From NCBI RefSeq assembly GCF_039545455.1, contig NZ_CP154468.1, forward strand, positions 868,001-932,000: a stretch of DNA of 64,000 nt, given 5' to 3'. The translations under genes were made by a program, and so were the position numbers. Positions 35,930 to 44,656 of the stretch are shown one piece after another; positions within the stretch are counted from its first letter, which is position 1, and each line of letters opens with the position of its first letter. The notes beneath the pieces were generated by a model that saw only the letters and a program-made list of their open reading frames with translations, was not told the DNA's origin and ran no database searches. Origin of the DNA: Brucella sp. BE17. GTDB lineage: Bacteria > Pseudomonadota > Alphaproteobacteria > Rhizobiales > Rhizobiaceae.

Positions 35930-36922
35930 ATGTCCACCCGTTTCCGTATCGTCGCCACCAGCCCTCTGCACCCCGATGCCGAAGACGTGCTCCGCCAGTC
36001 CTACGACTACGAAGCGGTTTCTGATGGCAGCATTGGCACATTGCGGCGGATGATCGTCGATGCGGATGGAATCATCGTGCGCAACAAGCTCCCAGATGAT
36101 ATATTCAATGCCGCAGGCCGTATACTTGCGTGCGTACGGCATGGGGTCGGGCTGGATTTCATTCCGGTGGAGGCCGCAACTGCGAAGTGCGTTGCCGTCG
36201 CCAATCTGCTGGAAGCAAACAAGCAATCCGTTGTCGAACATGTCGTCGCCACCACACTTATACTGGCGCGTAATTATGGCGACATCGATCAACGTTTCCG
36301 CACAGAAGGCTGGTCGTCAAGAAATGGCTACGAGGGCATAGAGCTAGCTGGCAAGACCATCGGTATTGTCGGCTGCGGGCGCATCGGGCGCGGCGTGGCC
36401 CGCGCCATGCGCTACGGCTTCGGCATGCAGACGATCGGCTACAACCGCAGTCCCATGCCCGCTGACGAGGATATTTTATCGGTTTCGCTTGCCGACTTAT
36501 TTGCTCGCGCCGATATCGTCAGCCTGCATATGCCGTCAACAGCGCGGACGCGTGGCATCGTGGATGAATCACTGCTTGGCTTGATGAAGCCGGGTTCGCT
36601 TCTGATCAATGCCGGAAGGGGCGATCTTGTCGATGAAACCGCTCTGATCGACGCCTTGTCGAAGGGACGCCCTGCCGCTGCCGCAATCGATGTCTTTGAG
36701 CCGGAGCCGATCCGGCCAGATCACCCCTTTTTAAAGATCCCAAATATCTTCCTGACACCTCATATCGCTGGCGGCACGCGAGAAGCCAGTCGAAGGATGA
36801 GCATGCAATCGGTTGAATCGATAGATCAGCTGCTTTCCGGCGAAAGGCCAAATTCGCTGGTCAATCCTGATGTATGGGAGCAATATCTGGCCAGACTTGC
36901 GCAAAGGTCGCTCCTTAACTGA
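35930..36922 (+). CDS. D-2-hydroxyacid dehydrogenase (SerA-like)
   Basis: A 330-residue enzyme of the D-isomer-specific 2-hydroxyacid dehydrogenase family: NAD site GIVGCGRIGRGVA, the catalytic arginine in LINAGRGDLVDE, glutamate in FEPEPI, and histidine in LTPHIAGGT. It probably reduces a 2-oxo acid such as glyoxylate, hydroxypyruvate or a longer sugar-derived oxo acid. It is the last gene of cluster C and is followed by insertion sequences. Confidence 0.88.
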   Translation: MSTRFRIVATSPLHPDAEDVLRQSYDYEAVSDGSIGTLRRMIVDADGIIVRNKLPDDIFNAAGRILACVRHGVGLDFIPVEAATAKCVAVANLLEANKQSVVEHVVATTLILARNYGDIDQRFRTEGWSSRNGYEGIELAGKTIGIVGCGRIGRGVARAMRYGFGMQTIGYNRSPMPADEDILSVSLADLFARADIVSLHMPSTARTRGIVDESLLGLMKPGSLLINAGRGDLVDETALIDALSKGRPAAAAIDVFEPEPIRPDHPFLKIPNIFLTPHIAGGTREASRRMSMQSVESIDQLLSGERPNSLVNPDVWEQYLARLAQRSLLN

Positions 36923-37017
36923 AAACAGCATACAAAAATGGCCCGTGCCGAGCTGGTAGCACAAACAGTGGCGAGCCTGGAATGCCATGGGGGGCAATCG
37001 GTGGTGTCGCCTTAAAA

Positions 37018-37864
37018 TTTAGGCCGTGTCCCCATAAGCGTGGTTCCTCTTCGTAATGGTGTGTGATTCACTCTCTTTGAAAGGAGATTGCCATTTGCCG
37101 TCACGAATTGAGCGACGAAGAATGGGCTGTCACCGCGCCGCTTCTGCCGACCAACACCAGTGGGATTGAAAGAGTTGATGACCGTCGAGTGATCAACGGC
37201 ATCCTGTGGCGCTTCAGAACGGGATCGTCCTGGCGCGACGTGCCGGAACGTTATGGACCGCGCACGACGCTCTACAATCGGTTTTCCCGCTTGTGCAAAG
37301 CAGGTATCTGGGATCACCTTCTAGACGCCGTTTCAAAGCGTTACGACGGCGATATCGTGATGATCGATTCATCCTGTATCCGCGTTCACCAACACGGTAC
37401 CAACGCTAAAAAGGGAGATCTGCAGATCCTTGCATGGGACGCTCGCGTGGCGGCCTGACAACCAAAATCCATGCACTTGTCGATGCTGATGGCTTGCCGG
37501 TTAGCCTGGAATTAACCGCAGGTCAGGCTGCTGATGCCTCCATGGCTGAAAAGCTGCTGAGTGACGTTCAGCCCGGAGCAACGATCCTTGCCGACAAGGC
37601 ATATGACACCGATGCTATTCGTAACATCGCCAAACAACGCAAATGCTGGGCGAACATTCCTGCAAAAGCCAATCGCAAACAGATCTTCAGCTTCAGCCGT
37701 TGGGTCTATCGTCAGCGCAATCTCGTCGAGCGGTTCTTCAATCGTCTCAAACAGATGCGCGGCTTGGCCACACGATATGATCGACGCACAGACAACTACC
37801 TTGCGGCGCTCAAGCTCACTGCGACAAGAATATGGATCGCATCAATTAATGAGTCTGCTTTCTA
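37018..37864 (+). mobile_element. IS5-family (IS427 group) element, right end displaced
   Basis: The body is the two-frame transposase at 37093-37865. The left border is near GGCCGTGTCCCCATAAGCG (about 37022). The right border is not visible because the next element begins at 37865, within the transposase stop codon. I could not match terminal repeats for this copy. Confidence 0.7.
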
Positions 37865-37865
37865 G
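37093..37865 (+). CDS. IS5-family transposase, two frames joined by -1 frameshift
   Basis: The first frame (to 37458) holds ELSDEEWAVTAPLLP, GILWRFRTGSSWRDVPERYG and MIDSSCIRVHQHGTNAKKG. The second (to 37865) holds GRSRGGLTTKIHALVDADG, ILADKAYDTDAI, IPAKANRK and RNLVERFFNRLKQMR. A slippery AAAAAG at 37408-37413 would join them by -1 frameshifting. The catalytic residues D (MIDSS), D (ADKAYD) and E (VERFFNRLK) are all present, so this copy may be active. The best-placed start is a rare ATT at 37093, six bases after AAGGAG; TTG at 37108 is the alternative. Confidence 0.78.
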
Positions 37866-38708
37866 GGTCAGGACTCGTTAAATCCAAGCCAGAAGATCAC
37901 GGCTGCAGCGATGCATATGCTTGAGAAGAATGCGTGGGCGCATGGGTCGTATCGTGTATGAATTCTCCTCCAGTCCTTAAGCTTGCCGAACATGTTTTCG
38001 ATTTTGTGGCGCTTTTTATAGAGCATCGGGTCATACGGGATGGCGAGTTTGCGGTTTGCCCGAGATGGAATGCACGCGGTAATCTTACGGGCTGCCAAGG
38101 CGTCTCGAAACCAGTCGGCGTCATACCCCTTGTCAGCCAACAGGGATTTGGCCTTGGAAACGCGGGAAGCATCTTTGCCGCTCCTTTATAATCGCTCATC
38201 TGCCCTTCGCTCAGAAGCAGGATGAGTGGTCGACCGTGATCATCGCAGACGGCATGCAGCTTAGAGTTCAGCCCGCCTTTGGTCCGCCCAATACGTCTGG
38301 GAACATCCCCTTTTTTAGCAGACTGGCTGCGGTACGGTGGGCTTTCAAGTGGGTGGCGTCGATCATCAGTTGTTCGAGCTTACCGCGTTTGGCGGTCAGT
38401 TCGGCAAGAATGCGGTTGAACACGCCCAGCCTACTCCACCGGATGAAACGGTTATAGATCGTCTTGTGTGGACCGTATTCTCTCGGTGCGTCACGCCAAC
38501 GCAGCCCATTGCGCAAAACAAAGATGATGCCACTCAAAATTAGACGGTCATCAACGCGCGGAATGCCGTGCGACAGCGGAAAATACGGTTCGATGCCGCG
38601 CATCTGCACCTCTGAAAACAACAGTAACTCACTCATCGCGGAACTCCTTTCGATCCAAATGAATCAAAGCCTCCGCAGAGGTGCAAGTTATTTAATAGGT
38701 CCTGACCC
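37865..38708 (-). mobile_element. Complete IS5-family (IS427 group) element, 844 bp
   Basis: Terminal repeats GGGTCAGGAC (37865-37874) and GTCCTGACCC (38699-38708) are perfect. The flanks are TA (37863-37864 and 38709-38710), consistent with a TA target duplication. It is inserted in the stop codon of the neighbouring IS transposase. The transposase reads leftwards. Confidence 0.85.
37868..38636 (-). pseudogene. IS5-family transposase with extra frameshift
   Basis: The first frame (38636 to 38268) begins MSELLLFSEVQMRGIEPYF and carries LMIDATHLKAH. A run of A at the frame junction (KKG) is the normal -1 frameshift site. The second frame carries GLNSKLHAVCDDHG, then breaks near 38151-38165, where one base appears lost (PAFP(K)AKSLLADKG). 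It resumes as ADKGYDADWFRDAL and ends IENMFGKLKDWRRI...FNES. The extra break should inactivate this copy. Confidence 0.8.
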
Positions 38709-38710
38709 TA

Positions 38711-39761
38711 GAGCGCGTCCGCTTTACTGGGGGTCATATCCGCACGATTTGAAGTAGTTGGCGCATTCTTGTGGTTCGAACAGCGTAACGATTTGGCCAA
38801 CGGTATTCCATAAGCCGTCGATCGTTCGCTCGGCTTTTGCGCGCAAGACGGCCTTGAGCTTCGCGAATGCCTTCTCGATTGGGTTGAAGTCGGGACTGTA
38901 TGGAGGAAGGTAAAGCAACCGGCATCCGGCGTCTTCGATTGCGTGACGTACTCCTTCCGCTTTGTGTGCAGGCAGATTATCCATGATGACGATGTCGCCC
39001 GGCACCAAGGTTGGAATGAGAACCTGCTGGACATAGGCCTGGAATGCTACCCCGTTCATCGCGCCGTCCAAAACCATGGGTGCGGTCATTCCAGATAGCC
39101 TGAGGGCTCCGGTAAACGTCGTCGTCTTCCAATGGCCGTGCGGGACCGGTGAGCGGCATCTATCTCCGCAAGGGGCCCGTCCACGAAGCCGGGACATCTT
39201 CGTGCTCAGGCCGGTTTCATCGATGAAGACGAGCCGCGCCGGATCGAGATCGAGTTGGTCGTCGAACCAATCCTGACGACGTTTCAGCAGGTCAGGACGC
39301 TCCTGCTCCAGTGCATGCGCGGTCTTTTTTTGAAAGTCCAGCCGCGCTTTTGCAGCCAGACGTCAAGCGCGCTGCGCCGATCGATACGGCTCTGTCCTCG
39401 CGCAATCGCAGAACCATCTCGTTGAGCGTGATATCCTTTTCCTCTTCGATTATGCGGATGATGAAGTCCTCGTGAGCATCGAGGCGTGAACCACCGCGTC
39501 GGCCCTGCTTGGCAGGCGTCAACTGGCCCGCCCGTGCGCTGGCAATCCAGGCGATGGCCGTTGAAATGCCAATTCCAAATCTGGCTGCCGCCGATCTCGC
39601 CGACATGCCATCGCGTGACGCAGCCAGAACGCGGCTACGCAAATCATCACTGAAAGCTCGGGGCATATTGCCTCCGACCAAATCACCAGTCGAAGCGATA
39701 GAATCAGAATTCGGAAGCCAGGGGAATCCTCAACCCGATTCCGCGTTCAATGGACGTGCTC
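38711..39761 (-). mobile_element. IS630-family element, about 1051 bp
   Basis: The outer ends GAGCGCGTCC (38711-38720) and GGACGTGCTC (39752-39761) form an imperfect inverted repeat, and the element is flanked by TA (38709-38710 and 39762-39763), the obligatory IS630 target. Its left TA is the same TA that ends the preceding IS5 element, so the two insertions abut exactly. Confidence 0.82.
38724..39666 (-). pseudogene. IS630-family transposase, two frames
   Basis: The N-terminal frame starts MPRAFSDDLRSRVLAA at 39666 and holds the helix-turn-helix (ARSAAARFGIGISTAIAW). The C-terminal frame holds FIDETGLSTKMSRLRG, VIMDNLPAHK and YSPDFNPIEKAFAKLK, giving the DDE triad. A seven-base A run (T on the plus strand, 39325-39331) would allow -1 shifting, but the frame already breaks just upstream of it (SIG then SALDVWLQKRG in a different frame), so this copy looks inactive. 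Confidence 0.78.
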
Positions 39762-40009
39762 TAAATTATATGGGTGCATCACGCTTATTGTGCAACGCAT
39801 AATGAGGCGGGCACGAGACTTGTTGAATGCCTCGGATTAAACTTCAGCGAGTTTAGTGGCAGATAATTTCGCATCAGAAAAAGTGGGTGCGCCCGTGCGA
39901 CCGCAATCCAATCGCAAAGACAAATTGCCATTAAGCTTGGAATAAGAACCCCATTCCATGGGGTATCGGCATCCAAACGGGGGTCTGACGCACCCTCGAT
40001 GTTATCAGC

Positions 40010-40311
40010 GTGCCCGACGACACGTGCTTCAAGCAGATCGAATTTTCCACGCCCGTACATCTACCGTTTGATGGGCTTGAGTTTGTTGATCTGACCTTCT
40101 GTCTGCCCGATCGACCACTGTGATGTTATTGCATTCTGAACCGCAGCTTTGTCGCGGATTATGCCGTTAGTGAATGACACGACCAAGCTTCTTGCTGCGC
40201 ATCCAAATCCTCTTCAGACATGCGCCGCAGCATCTCGTGGAAGCTCTCGACGAGATCCCTAGCTTCGACAAGGTCTGATAGTCGCTCCTCAATCGCAGCA
40301 GCTGTCATCGT
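40010..40311 (-). pseudogene. ISL3-family transposase C-terminal remnant
   Basis: Pieces in order from 40308 leftwards: MTAAAIEERLSDLVEARDL, SFHEMLRRMSEEDLDA, then in a shifted frame QWSIGQTEGQINKLKPIKR, an in-frame stop where glutamine is expected, and MYGRGKFDLLEARVVGHA. The WSNGQTEGQINKLK(x)LKRQMYGRA(x)F(x)LLRAR signature of ISL3 transposases is evident. The N-terminal two thirds are missing. Confidence 0.8.
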
Positions 40312-40410
40312 TTGCGTCTAGGTCTAATGTTAACGTTCGACGGTCTGACCTTGCCCGTTGACATAATCCATATTGAAGTAAGCTCTGGCCGCTTGAAAGG
40401 ACCAGGAAAT

Positions 40411-40560
40411 GAGGGCAACCGTTTCACAGACGAACAGATTTTCGGCATTCTGAAGGAGCACGAGGCGGACGTACAGTTCTCGGAGCTTTGCCGCATGCAC
40501 GGCGTCAACGATGCTGGCATTTATAGATGTAAGGCTAAGTTCGGCGGGAGGGAAGTGTCC
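40411..40560 (+). pseudogene. IS3-family OrfA fragment
   Basis: The translation GNRFTDEQIFGILKEHEAD then SELCRMHGVNDAGIYRCKAKFGG is the helix-turn-helix region of an IS3 (IS51/IS407-like) OrfA. The homology stops at about EVSQTI, and no OrfB follows. A remnant. Confidence 0.75.
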
Positions 40561-40692
40561 CAGACCATACGTTCGAATACGAAGAGGAAATGTGTTGCGT
40601 TTTGAGACTTTCCGACACATTAGGCAGGTGGATGGACCGCGCCTAAACAAAATAGCTCAAATAGTGCAAACAAACCCAACCAATTTTCAAAT

Positions 40693-41709
40693 TCAATTTG
40701 TGCAACAAAGCCGCGCTCTATAGTCAGACGGCGTCAGGCCATTCCAGCGTTTGAACGATGCCCGAAAGTTGGCGGCGTCCGAAAAGCCGAGAAGTTCAGC
40801 GATATCATCGACCGTGAATGTGTTCGCCTTCAGACAGCGCTGCGCCAGTTTGTTGCGCACCTGATCGAGCAATGCTGAATAGGATGTATCCTCTTCCATC
40901 AATCGCCGACGAAGGGTTCGAGGCGACATGGCTAGACTATCGGCAACCGCCTCCATCGAAGGAAATTTAGCGGCACTTTCCATGAAAATCCGAGAAACCT
41001 GCCCTGCCAATCCGCATTTTTCCGGTACCGGTCCTATCAGCGTCTCGCAGAATTCGAGCAACATGGCATGGGTCACCGGATTGGTAAGCGGAGGACGGTC
41101 GTCAAGGATGGACATTTCGTAGGTAATTTCGGTGCGTTCGGCCGAAAACACCACGGGACATCCAAATTCCTGCTCGAGCAGGGACTTTAGCTCCACGGTA
41201 TCGAGCGTGACATTGATGCGGATCGGCTTTCGGTCGGCATGCGCAATATCCTTCACGTGAGTGACATGCTGCGCCAGTTGCTGGATCATCAGGAATGTAC
41301 GTTGCGGTCTCGTATAGGCCCGTCGATGCTCGTCTGGAAATGTCCAGACGAAATGCCCTTCCCTGATCTCCCAGGCTATCTGGAAGACCGGCGTGGCAAG
41401 ACCATGATATTTGACGGCGAATTCGAACCCTGATCGAACCGTCGGGCTGCACATAAGGGCAAACCCGTAGAGACCATAGGATGATAAATGAAGCGACTTG
41501 CCGACCCGGATCGGTAATCGCAGGTCACGCGAATAACGAATGACGTTCGAACAGGCCGTAAGGTACTGATCCACCGTGCTGTGCACCTTGCCGTCAGTCA
41601 GACCCGAAGCAACGAGACCCGTACCGCTGAGCACCATTTCCGGCGGCATACCAAACTCCGCAGCCGCCTGTACCAGGGCAAACAACTTATAAGGTGCGAA
41701 AGCCTTCAT
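40693..41709 (-). CDS. AraC-family regulator (arabinose-binding-like + HTH18)
   Basis: A 338-residue regulator. The N-terminal ~200 residues match the arabinose-binding-like domain of OruR-type AraC proteins. The C-terminal ~100 residues hold two helix-turn-helices (SMEAVADSLAMSPRTLRRRLMEE in outline; VDDIAELLGFSDAANFRASFKRW) and the closing GLTPSDYRA motif. The start at 41709 is the first ATG after a plausible leader. The last codons (CCTN, stop) come from sequence resembling an insertion-sequence terminus, so the C-terminal tail may be replaced. Divergent from the 42001 gene, which it probably activates. Confidence 0.88.
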   Translation of the reverse strand: MKAFAPYKLFALVQAAAEFGMPPEMVLSGTGLVASGLTDGKVHSTVDQYLTACSNVIRYSRDLRLPIRVGKSLHLSSYGLYGFALMCSPTVRSGFEFAVKYHGLATPVFQIAWEIREGHFVWTFPDEHRRAYTRPQRTFLMIQQLAQHVTHVKDIAHADRKPIRINVTLDTVELKSLLEQEFGCPVVFSAERTEITYEMSILDDRPPLTNPVTHAMLLEFCETLIGPVPEKCGLAGQVSRIFMESAAKFPSMEAVADSLAMSPRTLRRRLMEEDTSYSALLDQVRNKLAQRCLKANTFTVDDIAELLGFSDAANFRASFKRWNGLTPSDYRARLCCTN

Positions 41710-41857
41710 TCGAACTGCCTCTCTCCCCGCTTCTAAACGACGTCGCTTCGAACAGACTATACATCTTTGTCCGTTTTGCACCCCCTTTCTGTCCCGTACT
41801 CACCTCCAGCTTCCAACATTGGCGACGCACGTTGTCGGGTGGGGAGGAAACTGGAAA

Positions 41858-41980
41858 ATGAGAACGAAGAATGCATTTCAGGCCGCCATTTCTGGTGCTG
41901 CGCTGCTTGGTGGTATAGATATAGCGGCGACACATGACTACCCGCCGCACAAGGTCTTTCTGAGCATGAACTACGTCTGA
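41858..41980 (+). CDS. 40-residue leader-like ORF, possible gutted binding protein
   Basis: ATG at 41858 follows a GGGGAGGAAA box. The product starts MRTKNAFQAAISGAALLGG, which has the form of a signal peptide of a small-molecule binding protein, and then ends abruptly after HDYPPHKVFLSMNYV. It sits 20 bases before the carnitine-dehydrogenase-like gene. Carnitine-type clusters often carry a betaine/carnitine binding protein here, so an internally deleted remnant is one explanation; a leader peptide is another. Confidence 0.4.
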   Translation: MRTKNAFQAAISGAALLGGIDIAATHDYPPHKVFLSMNYV

Positions 41981-42000
41981 AACGACTGACAGGCGGAGAC

Positions 42001-42927
42001 ATGACCTTGGAAGCATATGCCATAAAGCGCGTAGCCGTAATTGGCTGCGGAACGATCGGTGCAAGCTGGACCGCACTCTTTCTTGCAAACGGCCTGGACG
42101 TGATCGCGAGCGAGCTACGCGACGATGCCGAATTCGAACTGCGCGCAACTGTGGCAAGCCTCTTGCCCACCCTCAAACCTCGCGGACCGGCTGGACAGCT
42201 GACCTTCACAACCGACATTGCCGCCTGCTGCCGCGATGCAGATTTCGTTCAAGAGAACGTCATAGAGCGGGAAGCCGCCAAAATTGAGCTTATGGCACGG
42301 ATGGATGCGGCATTGCGGCCCAACGTCGTGATCGCTTCAAGTTCATCGGCGATCACGGTGTCGGTGATGCAGAGCGCATGCGTGCGACCGGGACGCGTCG
42401 TCCTTGGCCACCCCTTCAATCCGCCGCATCTCATTCCGCTGGTCGAAATCGTCGGCGGGGCTGCTACGGAGAGCTGGGCACTCGACAAGGCTGAAGCCTT
42501 CTATGCCAGCCTTGGCAAAACGCCGATCCGGTTGCGCAAGGAGATATTCGGCCATGTCGCCAACCGCCTGCAGGCGGCTATCTTTCGCGAAGCGATCCAT
42601 CTCCTCGAAGAGGGCGTCGCTTCCGCCGAAGAGATCGATACCGCCGTTACCGATGGTCCCGGGCTGCGCTGGGCGTTGATGGGACCATTCCTCACCTACC
42701 ATCTGGCGGGCGGGGAGAACGGTATTCGTGGCTTCATGAAACAATTTTCACCGATGCAACAGCGCCTTTGGTCCGAACTTGGCCAACCTGTGTTCGACGA
42801 GGCTTTGCAGATGCGTGTCGCAGCAACGGTCGAGACGGCGTTGGGTCATCGGTCGATGGATGATATCCGGAAAGACCGTGACCGACGCATCACCGCCCTC
42901 TTGAAAGCGCGCTCCGACGACATCTGA
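42001..42927 (+). CDS. Carnitine-dehydrogenase-like 3-hydroxyacid dehydrogenase
   Basis: A 308-residue enzyme of the 3-hydroxyacyl-CoA dehydrogenase superfamily: NAD motif VIGCGTIGASWTALFLANG, SSSSA at the catalytic serine, catalytic histidine in GHPFNPPHLIPLVE, and the C-terminal GPGLRWALMGPFLTYHLAGG motif seen in L-carnitine dehydrogenase and lambda-crystallin rather than FadB-type enzymes. It oxidises a free beta-hydroxy acid to a beta-keto acid. The nearby beta-keto-acid cleavage enzyme supports that. A GGCGGAG box precedes the ATG. Confidence 0.85.
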   Translation: MTLEAYAIKRVAVIGCGTIGASWTALFLANGLDVIASELRDDAEFELRATVASLLPTLKPRGPAGQLTFTTDIAACCRDADFVQENVIEREAAKIELMARMDAALRPNVVIASSSSAITVSVMQSACVRPGRVVLGHPFNPPHLIPLVEIVGGAATESWALDKAEAFYASLGKTPIRLRKEIFGHVANRLQAAIFREAIHLLEEGVASAEEIDTAVTDGPGLRWALMGPFLTYHLAGGENGIRGFMKQFSPMQQRLWSELGQPVFDEALQMRVAATVETALGHRSMDDIRKDRDRRITALLKARSDDI

Positions 42928-43057
42928 ATTTTCGCCAAAGTACAAGTACAGGATCCAAGTAAAAGAGCGGCGGTGGTGCAATGGATCTTCCAGCACCTTC
43001 CATTTACAAGATAATTTCCGCTTCGATAGATAAAGACACGTGCAAAAACAAAAACTT

Positions 43058-43095
43058 AAAGCGTGTCGTGGACATTATAGATTACGACACGCTTT
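43058..43095. terminator. Bidirectional stem-loop between convergent genes
   Basis: AAAGCGTGTCGT (43058-43069) and ACGACACGCTTT (43084-43095) are perfect 12-base arms with a 14-base loop. It lies between the ends of the convergent 42001 and 43112 genes. The A/T tails on both sides suit termination on either strand. Confidence 0.65.
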
Positions 43096-43111
43096 CCAAC
43101 CAAAAAATTTT

Positions 43112-44560
43112 TCAGTTCTGAACCCTAAGGCTCTGCGGAGCCTCGCCATTCTGCAACCAGTTTTCCAGAGCCTGCAGCGGATCAAGGTCAGCCTGCGTCA
43201 ATCCGCTGGGACCAGCCGCAATGCCGCAGTGATCAAGCCCGGGTATCATGAATAGGCGCACGTTCTTTGCCAGCACATCAGCGCCACCAGCTGCCTTTTT
43301 CGCTGCCTCATGCCAATCGATGGTCGTATAGGGCGAGACGATGGCATCGGCCCATCCATGCCAGACGATCATCTTGCCATCCGCCGCACGAAACGCGGAA
43401 AGGTCGGGATCGTCGGAATTATACATCTTCGCAGCTTCCTGCATGCGGGCGGGATCCTTGTCAAAATCGAACGCCTTCGCCTTATAGGCCGGACCCGGAT
43501 CCTCCGGGAAGGCCATGTAGGACCCGAAGGCTTGTGCGAACAATGGATTAAGTCCCGGCGCACCGGCTTCGTTCCCGGTCAGCCATGTGCGCCAGAACGG
43601 CTCCGATCCTTCGGGAATACCTCCAACGAAGAGCGTTTTGTCGAAGGAATCGACCGGCGACTTCCGCCATTTCTCGACCACCTCGCGTTCTGCCGGTGTA
43701 ATGCAAGCCTTGCCCTCCTCACCCGCTTTACAGGTGATCGTGGAGAGATCGACCGAGCATTTCCGCGGGTCATCGATGATGTTGTCTTTTTTGCCGTCGA
43801 CGCCGTCGCATTGGCGCAGCACTTCCGCAGCGATCAGGTCGACCTTGTCGGCCTTGAGAATTTGTTGACCGTCCGGGCCGGTATTCGCCTGCACCTGCCA
43901 GGCGAGGCCTGCACCGGCGAGGCCGGTCTCGTTGAGCGCAGGCGCACCGGAGATGATGCCCTGGAACATCTCCGGGTAGCGCAGAGCCGCCATGTTCGCC
44001 ATGCGCCCGCCGGTGGAGCAACCCTGGAAGATCGCCTGCTCCGAATGCCTGTCATAAAAGGCCTTGATCATCAGCTGCGCCACGCGATTGGTTTCACCAA
44101 TGGAGCGCCAGCCCCAATCGCGCTCGGCATTGACGTTGCCGTCTGCCCAGTCGGCGTCGATCGAGTTCATTCCGTGATGGCCACTGTCGGTGGTCGCGGT
44201 CGCATAGCCCCGTTCCAGCCCTGGCTCCATCGCGTTGACGAAGCCGCTGCGACCGCCGATACTGCCGCAGAAGCCACCGCAGCCAACCTGATAATACCGC
44301 CCGTTCCAGCCTTTCATCGGAAGGCGCACCTCGATGGAAATGGCGGGCAGAGCCACGGCGCGGACCTCGCAATAGGCTGGCGTCTTTCCGGCGTCATCCA
44401 CGACCCGCGCCGATGTGACGTAACCTGCGTCGAACACCGTATTGCGAAGCATCCTGCATCCGGCCTCGGCCTCGTCTCCGGCATAAGTCGGCGTCCCTGC
44501 CAGCGCCGCAGTGGTGATCAGCGCGAACACTGCGCTACGTATCAGTACAGGTTTCATCAT
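43112..44560 (-). CDS. Tannase/feruloyl-esterase family hydrolase, secreted
   Basis: A 482-residue protein with a signal peptide (MMKPVLIRSAVFALITTAALA...TYAGDE). Tannase-family hallmarks are visible: catalytic serine in FQGCSTGGRMAN, aspartate in VWHGWADAIVSP and histidine in GLDHCG, with cysteines next to the serine and histidine forming the CS-D-HC disulfide. A calcium-loop-like segment (CDGVDGKKDNIIDDP) is present. It should hydrolyse an aryl or acyl ester in the periplasm. The start at 44560 follows GGGGAGGAG. In cluster D it may release the hydroxy acid that is then imported. Confidence 0.87.
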   Translation of the reverse strand: MMKPVLIRSAVFALITTAALAGTPTYAGDEAEAGCRMLRNTVFDAGYVTSARVVDDAGKTPAYCEVRAVALPAISIEVRLPMKGWNGRYYQVGCGGFCGSIGGRSGFVNAMEPGLERGYATATTDSGHHGMNSIDADWADGNVNAERDWGWRSIGETNRVAQLMIKAFYDRHSEQAIFQGCSTGGRMANMAALRYPEMFQGIISGAPALNETGLAGAGLAWQVQANTGPDGQQILKADKVDLIAAEVLRQCDGVDGKKDNIIDDPRKCSVDLSTITCKAGEEGKACITPAEREVVEKWRKSPVDSFDKTLFVGGIPEGSEPFWRTWLTGNEAGAPGLNPLFAQAFGSYMAFPEDPGPAYKAKAFDFDKDPARMQEAAKMYNSDDPDLSAFRAADGKMIVWHGWADAIVSPYTTIDWHEAAKKAAGGADVLAKNVRLFMIPGLDHCGIAAGPSGLTQADLDPLQALENWLQNGEAPQSLRVQN

Positions 44561-44656
44561 GACGTCTCCTCCCCAGAAGCGGAACACGACCGATCCTTCT
44601 GCGTGGCCGCAATAAGATTTGTTGTCTTCTCGTTCACACCACGCATCGCCAAGGTG

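Noticed and set aside
34934..36292. 452-codon open frame on the minus strand
   Set aside because: Antisense to the two hydroxyacid dehydrogenase genes; no start signal or domain. High-GC third positions create such shadows.
36939..37013. 25-codon frame starting MARAELVAQTVASLE just before the first IS
   Set aside because: No ribosome-binding site and no family match; possibly the beginning of a gene cut by the IS, but the evidence is too thin.
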